Shown piece after piece: positions 59,406-64,000 of a stretch of DNA of 64,000 nt (position 1 is the stretch's first letter; every line of letters begins with the position of its first letter). The stretch spans positions 4,009,629 to 4,073,628 of the forward strand of contig NZ_JAELVF020000001.1 in NCBI RefSeq assembly GCF_018101125.2. The letters are read 5' to 3'. Source of the DNA: Streptomyces tardus. Lineage in GTDB: Bacteria; Actinomycetota; Actinomycetes; Streptomycetales; Streptomycetaceae. The notes under the pieces are model-generated. The model saw only the letters and a list, made by a program, of their open reading frames with translations, made no database searches and had not been told where the DNA came from. A program made the position numbers and the translations under genes.

Positions 59406-60424
59406 TGTCCGCCTCCGTGGAACTGCTCGACCAGGGAGCGGATCACCTTGTCGGTGCGCGGTCCGTAGTTCAGGAGCACTCCGTCGTCGACCGAGGCGAT
59501 GCGCCGGTCGAGGCCGGCCGGGGTCTCGGCGATGCCCGGGATCTTCAGCAGCCCCTCCACGCCGTCCACCGAGTCCAACCCCTTGGACATCACCAGGATC
59601 ACGTCCGGCGCGGCCTTGGCGAGCGCTTCGCTGGTGATCGCTGTGAAGTCCTTCTCCAGACCCGACTCCTTGCCCGCGTCCACCCCGCCCGCGGCCTCGA
59701 TCAGTGAACTGGCGCCGGACTTCGCCCCGCCCAGCAGATAGACCGAGGCGGCGCCGCGCAGATAGAGGAAGGCCACCTTCGGCTTATTCGCGTCCGGGAT
59801 TTCCTTGCGCGCGGCGGATATCCGCTTCTCGGTGCGCTCCTTCAGCTTCCGGCCGGCCTCGGGCACGCCGAGCGCGCCGGCCACCGCGTCGATCCGCTCG
59901 GCCACGTCGGAGAGGGCGAGCGCGGGCGGAATGACCAGCAGGGGGACTCCGGCGTCGCGTATCTGGCCGATCGCCTCGGACGGGCCCGTCGTGCTCTCGG
60001 CGAGCACCAGCGTGGGCTTGAGGGACAGCACACTCTCGGCCGACACGTCGTGCGCGCGGGTAACCACGGGCAGCTTCTCGGCCTCCTCGAACGTCGCGGT
60101 GACATCGCGGGCCACGACGCGTTCCCCCAGTCCGAGCGAGTGGACCAGCTCGGAGAGCGAACCGGTGAGCGGAATGACCCGCTCCACGCTCTTCACCGTC
60201 ACCTCGCGGCCGTCCGCGGACTCGGCGGTCACCGGCAGCTCGGGTTTCGGTGCGGGGCCCGCGAGCGGTTCCACCCGGTCGGCTATCGCGGTGGCACCGG
60301 ACTTCTTCGCGCCATCGCCGCCGCTCCCGTCTCCGTCGGTCGAGGAGCCCCCGCAGCCGGAGACCACGAGCACAAGGGCCAACAGGGCTGATACGGCCCC
60401 AAGTTGGCGTTTAGGTGGATGCAC
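59402..60424 (-). CDS. hmuT: Heme-binding lipoprotein of ABC transporter
   Basis: A 340-residue class III solute-binding lipoprotein. The lipobox VSGC ends the signal (residues of about 8-24); the mature part has a Gly/Asp/Ser spacer, then two lobes joined by a helix: RVIPLTGSLSELVHSLGLGE, then VLSLKPTLVLAE, KPKVAFLYLRGAASVYLLGG and AKAAPDVILVMSKGLDSV. The pattern fits HmuT of corynebacteria, which hands heme from HtaA to HmuU. The GTG at 60424 is the first codon of a divergent transcript; the iron box lies about 50 bases upstream. Confidence 0.9.
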   Translation of the reverse strand: MHPPKRQLGAVSALLALVLVVSGCGGSSTDGDGSGGDGAKKSGATAIADRVEPLAGPAPKPELPVTAESADGREVTVKSVERVIPLTGSLSELVHSLGLGERVVARDVTATFEEAEKLPVVTRAHDVSAESVLSLKPTLVLAESTTGPSEAIGQIRDAGVPLLVIPPALALSDVAERIDAVAGALGVPEAGRKLKERTEKRISAARKEIPDANKPKVAFLYLRGAASVYLLGGAKSGASSLIEAAGGVDAGKESGLEKDFTAITSEALAKAAPDVILVMSKGLDSVDGVEGLLKIPGIAETPAGLDRRIASVDDGVLLNYGPRTDKVIRSLVEQFHGGGQ

Positions 60425-60472
60425 GGTGCACTGCCTTCCATACTCGGGGGTTCCGACGCGGTCGCCGATAGC

Positions 60473-60491
60473 TTAGGTTAGCCTTACTTTA
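60473..60491. promoter_or_regulatory. Iron box (DmdR1/IdeR-type) between hmuTUV and htaA
   Basis: TTAGGTTAGCCTTACTTTA matches the actinobacterial iron-box consensus TTAGGTTAGSCTAACCTAA in 14 to 16 of 19 positions and lies between the divergent heme-import operons. It should shut both when iron is plentiful. Confidence 0.82.
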
Positions 60492-60526
60492 CCTCTCCCT
60501 CCCGGGTCCGTTCGGAAGGACTTCGC

Positions 60527-61957
60527 ATGCCCACGGGCAGAACCCCGCGTCTCCACATCACCGCACTGCTCGCCGCGCTGCTCGGCGCGCTCCTGTTCGT
60601 GCCGCCCGCACCGACAGCCGCCGCCGCCGACCGCACGGTTCAGGGCGGCCGACTGGACTGGGGCATCAAGAGCTCCTTCCAGAACTACGTCACCGGCCCC
60701 ATCGCCATGGGGAGTTGGAGCCTGTCCGGGGGCGCCGGGACCGTCGGCGAGAAGCTCTTCCGCTTCCACTCCGCCTCCGGTGCCTACGATCCGGGCGCCG
60801 GCTCGCTGAGCTCCGCTTTCGGCGGCGGCGTACGGTTCACCGGCCACGCCAAGGCCGACGGCGAGAACGAACTGGACCTGACCGTCAGCAATCCGACCGT
60901 CCGCATCAGCGGCCGTACCGGCACCCTGCACGCGGACATCCGCAGCAAGGCCAGGGGCAGCGGGCAGATCAGCGACCGTCGACAGGTGCCGATGGCCTCG
61001 CTGAACCTCGGCGGCGTCGACATGCGGGGCGGCGGCAGCAGGATCGCGCTGAACGGCGTGCCCGCCACTCTCACCGCCGACGGCGCCAAGTCCTTCGCCG
61101 GCTACTACGAGGCCGGCACCCCGCTCGACCCGGTCAGCCTCTCCGTCGACGTCAAGCCCGCCAAGGAGTCCTCGGACGGGGACGGGCCGGGAGGGCCGGA
61201 CAAGCCAGAGGAGTCCGAGAAGCCGGGGAAGGCCACGCAGAAGGCAGGCGCCGTCGCCGACGCCGCCCTCGACTGGGGTGTGCGCCGCACCTTCCGCGAG
61301 TACGTCGGCGGGCCCATCGCCGAGGGCCGCTGGAAGCTGTCCGGCGGCGCCCGGGACGGAGGCGCGCTCTACCGCTTTCCGGGCGAGAAGGGCCGTTTCG
61401 ACGCCGAGAAGGGCGAGTTGAGCGCCGACTTCGGCGGCAGCGTGCGCTTCACCGGCAAGGACCTCGATCTGACCCTGGAGAAGCTCTCCGCCTCGGTGAA
61501 GGAGGACAAGGGCACTCTGCGGTCCGACGGCACCGCCATCGCCACCTTCGAAGCGCCGCTGAAGCCGAAGAAGGGCCTGCTGCTGGTGGAGGAGGCCGAC
61601 ACCGAACTCACCGAGGACGGTGCGAAGCTTTTCGGCTCCCTGTACAAGGCGGGCACCGAGATGGACCCGCTGACTCTCGCGGTCGCCCTGGACAAGAACG
61701 CGAAACTGCCGGCCCTGCCCGACCTCGGCAGCGAGGCCACCACCGAACCCCCCGCCAAGAGCGCGCAGTCGGACGGGAAGGACGCCACGGACGCCCCGGT
61801 GTCCGCCGCCACCGATTCCGGCGAATCCGGTACGCCCGTACTGGCGCTCACCCTGGCCGCCGCGCTCCTCGCGGTCGCGGCCGGCGCAACCTGGTTCGTA
61901 CGACGCCGTCGTACGGCCGCCACATCCGTCAACTCCGAGGAGCAGAACCAAAGATGA
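60527..61957 (+). CDS. htaA: HtaA-type heme-binding surface protein (two HtaA domains)
   Basis: A 476-residue exported protein. A signal peptide (residues 8-36) precedes two HtaA domains, each opening with DWGIKSSFQNYVTGPIA or DWGVRRTFREYVGGPIA. The domains are separated by a Lys/Glu/Asp-rich linker and followed by a C-terminal helix with a RRRR tail (AATWFVRRRRT-like). HtaA proteins bind heme and hemoglobin on the cell surface and pass heme to HmuT. GGAAGGA six to seven bases before ATG 60527 gives the start. The iron box is about 36 bases upstream. Confidence 0.92.
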   Translation: MPTGRTPRLHITALLAALLGALLFVPPAPTAAAADRTVQGGRLDWGIKSSFQNYVTGPIAMGSWSLSGGAGTVGEKLFRFHSASGAYDPGAGSLSSAFGGGVRFTGHAKADGENELDLTVSNPTVRISGRTGTLHADIRSKARGSGQISDRRQVPMASLNLGGVDMRGGGSRIALNGVPATLTADGAKSFAGYYEAGTPLDPVSLSVDVKPAKESSDGDGPGGPDKPEESEKPGKATQKAGAVADAALDWGVRRTFREYVGGPIAEGRWKLSGGARDGGALYRFPGEKGRFDAEKGELSADFGGSVRFTGKDLDLTLEKLSASVKEDKGTLRSDGTAIATFEAPLKPKKGLLLVEEADTELTEDGAKLFGSLYKAGTEMDPLTLAVALDKNAKLPALPDLGSEATTEPPAKSAQSDGKDATDAPVSAATDSGESGTPVLALTLAAALLAVAAGATWFVRRRRTAATSVNSEEQNQR

Positions 61958-63516
61958 CCGCGATCTCACGCAGTGTGGCGCTGGCCGCCGCCACTTCCAC
62001 GGCGCTCATGGCCACCGCCGCGTTCGCCTACCCCGCGCTGGCCGCCGAGCGCGCGCCGAAGCCCGCCGCGTCGATCGAACTGACCGACGGCACCCTGGAA
62101 TGGGGCGTCAAGGAGTCGTTCCGCAAGTACGTCACCGGGATCGCCATGGGCGAGATCACCGTCGACGAGGGCGCCGAACAGGCCGATGAAAACGGCGTGT
62201 TCACCTTCTCCGGTGGCACCGGGACCTACGACACCGGCACCCATGCGGTCGACACCTCCTTCGAGGGCGGCGTCAACTTCGTCTCCAAGATCCACGGCTT
62301 CGACATCAAGCTCGCCGACATCGAGCTGGTCACCGAGGACCGCGAGTCCGGGAAGATCACCGCGGACGTCACCCTCAACGGTGACACCACCGAGGACGTC
62401 GACCTCGCCGACCTCGACCTCGCCGAGGTCGCTCCGGGCAGGGGCGACGGCGGCGAGATGACGTTCGACGACATCCCGGTGACTCTCACTGCCGATGGCG
62501 CGGAGGCGTTCAACGGCATGTACGAGGAGGGCGCCGAACTCGACTCCGCCAGCCTCACCGTCAAGTCCGCAGCCACCGGCGGCGGCACGGGCGGCACGGG
62601 CGGTACGGGCGGTTCCGGCGGTACGGGCGGCGACGGCGGTACGGGCGGTTCCGGCGGCAGTGCGGGCGGCACCGGCGGCAGCACGTCCGGCGGCGGGTCG
62701 ACCGCCTCCGGCGGGCCGACCGGTGGCGGCTCCGACGCCCCCGCCGAGGCCGGCACCGTCGTCGACGGCAACCTCGACTGGGGCGTCAAGCAGTCCTTCC
62801 GCAAGTACGTGGTCGGCCCGATCGGCAAGGGCAAGGTCGAGCTGAAGGACGGCGCCAAGGAGAACGGCGACGGCTACCGCTTCCCGGGCGGCAACGGCGA
62901 GTACAACGTCGAAACCCCGGCGCTGGACGCCGCGTTCGACGGCGGAGTCGACTTCCTCGCGCACGCCGAGGGCGACGGCTACGCCCTGGAGCTGAAGTTC
63001 TCCGCGTTCAGGATCGACGCGAAGGCCGGCGGCAGCTCGCTGATCGCCGACGTCTCCTCCAAGGACCGCGAGTCCGGCAAGGTCACCGAGCACAAGGGCC
63101 TGGCACTGGCCAAGCTGACCGTCGCCGCGGACTCGCTCACGCCCGAGGGCGACGTCATCACCCTCCAGGACGTGCCGGCGACTCTCACCAAGCAGGGCGC
63201 GCAGGCGTTCGGCGGCTTCTACGAGGAGGGCGAGGCCCTCGACCCGGTGACCGCGGCCGTCTCGCTCTCCGACGACGCCGACCTGCCGGACGGCGACGGC
63301 TCGACCGGCGGCTCAAGTGGCGGTTCCACAGGCGGAGTTGACCCCGCCTCGGTGGGCGGCTCCTCGGGCACGGCCGGTACCGTGGGCGGGTCCGAGGCCC
63401 TCGCGAGCACTGGTGCGAGCGCTCCCACCGTTCCCCTCCTGGGCGGCGCCGCCGTCCTGGCCACGATCGGTGCGGCAGCGGTGTACGCCACCCGCCGCCG
63501 CTCCATGGAGAGCTGA
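61954..63516 (+). CDS. HtaA-type heme-binding protein with LAXTG sortase motif
   Basis: A 520-residue exported protein with two HtaA domains (EWGVKESFRKYVTGIAMG and DWGVKQSFRKYVVGPIG) and a long Gly/Ser/Thr-rich linker (about residues 208-267) with many GGTGG units. The C-terminus carries ALASTGASAPTVPLLGG, a LAXTG sortase E-type signal, then a helix and the basic tail TRRRSMES. It should be covalently attached to the wall, unlike the first HtaA protein. It overlaps the first htaA by ATGA. Together with that protein it likely relays heme across the wall. Confidence 0.92.
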   Translation: MTAISRSVALAAATSTALMATAAFAYPALAAERAPKPAASIELTDGTLEWGVKESFRKYVTGIAMGEITVDEGAEQADENGVFTFSGGTGTYDTGTHAVDTSFEGGVNFVSKIHGFDIKLADIELVTEDRESGKITADVTLNGDTTEDVDLADLDLAEVAPGRGDGGEMTFDDIPVTLTADGAEAFNGMYEEGAELDSASLTVKSAATGGGTGGTGGTGGSGGTGGDGGTGGSGGSAGGTGGSTSGGGSTASGGPTGGGSDAPAEAGTVVDGNLDWGVKQSFRKYVVGPIGKGKVELKDGAKENGDGYRFPGGNGEYNVETPALDAAFDGGVDFLAHAEGDGYALELKFSAFRIDAKAGGSSLIADVSSKDRESGKVTEHKGLALAKLTVAADSLTPEGDVITLQDVPATLTKQGAQAFGGFYEEGEALDPVTAAVSLSDDADLPDGDGSTGGSSGGSTGGVDPASVGGSSGTAGTVGGSEALASTGASAPTVPLLGGAAVLATIGAAAVYATRRRSMES

Positions 63517-63535
63517 CGGTCCAGCCCTCCGTACG

Positions 63536-63569
63536 CCGTGCCCGCCGGACCCTCCACCGGCGGGCACGG
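63536..63569. terminator. Terminator after the htaA operon
   Basis: Perfect 13-bp stem CCGTGCCCGCCGG against CCGGCGGGCACGG with an 8-base loop, 20 bases after the second htaA stop. Confidence 0.85.
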
Positions 63570-63688
63570 ACGTGTCCGCACCCCCGGCCCCGCACGCCCC
63601 AGCGCTCCCCGGGGGACGGACGCGCCCGATCGCCGGCAGGTGTCACTCGGCCACTGTCCGCCGGGAGTTGGGCCCGAACCGCGGCGGC

Positions 63689-64000
63689 TCAGCGCGGCGG
63701 ACCCTCGGGAAAGCGGTCCAGGAAGTCGCGCCGGCTCGGCGCGGCCAGCGAGACACGCGCCCACGACCCGTCACGGAAGCCGAACTCACAGGACTGGCGG
63801 CTGATGTCCGGACGGGGGCGCAACCACACCACCTCTGTCCGGTCCACGACGAAGCCCGAGTCCACCGCTCCGAGCATCGACGGATGCGCACGGGCGCACT
63901 GCACGTACGCCACCCGCAGATGCCGATCGCTGAGCTGCACGACGTGGGTGACCCCGGTGGTGGGTGCGCGCGGGAAGAGCGCTGCCGCGAACCGACCCGC
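63689..64000 (-). CDS. C-terminal part of an unknown protein, cut by the window end
   Basis: An open minus-strand frame of 103 codons runs into the right edge with no stop (reading in, RFAAALFPRAPTTGVTHVV, then LSDRHLRVAYVQCARAHP, TEVVWLRPRPDISRQSCEFG and SWARVSLAAPSRRDFLDRF). The regular alternation of hydrophobic residues suggests a beta-rich domain, perhaps a small PH- or OB-like fold. Its start lies outside the window; a GTG at 63940 is possible but the sequence upstream looks coding. Function unknown. Confidence 0.6.
   Translation of the reverse strand, partial: AGRFAAALFPRAPTTGVTHVVQLSDRHLRVAYVQCARAHPSMLGAVDSGFVVDRTEVVWLRPRPDISRQSCEFGFRDGSWARVSLAAPSRRDFLDRFPEGPPR

Overview
The window is about 72% GC. 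It shows GTG, TTG and CTG starts, dense 4-bp ATGA/GTGA stop-start overlaps, leaderless promoters of the TANNNT type, and many families typical of Streptomyces: Scr1-type HTH/DUF397 pairs, streptogrisin-like proteins, LAXTG-anchored HtaA proteins, and an SCO2299-type RNase H-phosphatase fusion. It reads as a core-chromosome segment of a Streptomyces or close relative. I see no prophage, CRISPR array, tRNA, rRNA operon or transposase gene.

Layout. (1) 1-8.5 kb: HFCD flavoprotein, DedA protein, secreted Cu/Zn superoxide dismutase, secreted HNH nuclease, a manganese (yybP-ykoY) riboswitch with its GDT1/UPF0016 exporter, a HAD phosphatase, a very unusual long palindromic element running into the 5' end of an MFS-MarR fusion gene, and a MhuD-type heme-degrading monooxygenase. 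(2) 8.8-18 kb: a GT87-PAP2 fusion, then a minus-strand operon under a cobalamin riboswitch. The operon encodes a secreted alpha/alpha-toroid protein, a second surface-anchored protein, and ECF transporter T, AA and S components, and so looks like a B12 capture and uptake system. (3) 17.4-21.5 kb: a KstR-like TetR regulator divergent from a glycosyltransferase / methyltransferase / toroid-protein operon, with a perfect KstR-type operator between them. (4) 21.8-32.9 kb: DUF5336 membrane protein, peptidoglycan amidase with a translationally coupled methyltransferase, a drug exporter, a repeat-bearing protein of unknown function, Nif3-like protein, zinc-ribbon coiled coil (probable CTG start), RNase H-phosphatase fusion, and unknown proteins. 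(5) 33-47.8 kb: Scr1-type HTH/DUF397 pair, epoxide hydrolase, LysR/EamA pair, leaderless ArsR plus SRPBCC, yaaA, RNase P RNA, a peptidoglycan-binding protein, a streptogrisin homologue lacking two of its three catalytic residues, MerR, S4-domain protein, BASS symporter, PhzF-like protein and SDR. (6) 47.9-55.7 kb: PhoD-like phosphatase, Bcr/CflA exporter, serine hydrolase, leaderless Rsm22-like methyltransferase, DDAH, prim-pol-domain protein. (7) 56-64 kb: lipoprotein, hmuTUV heme ABC transporter divergent from two htaA heme-binding surface proteins, with an iron box between them.

Working together: heme is likely bound by the HtaA proteins, imported by HmuTUV and opened by the MhuD-like enzyme encoded 50 kb away. 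Iron control is visible at the divergent promoter. B12 is likely sensed by the riboswitch and imported by the ECF system. Manganese is sensed by its own riboswitch and probably exported by the GDT1 protein. No single biosynthetic gene cluster is present.
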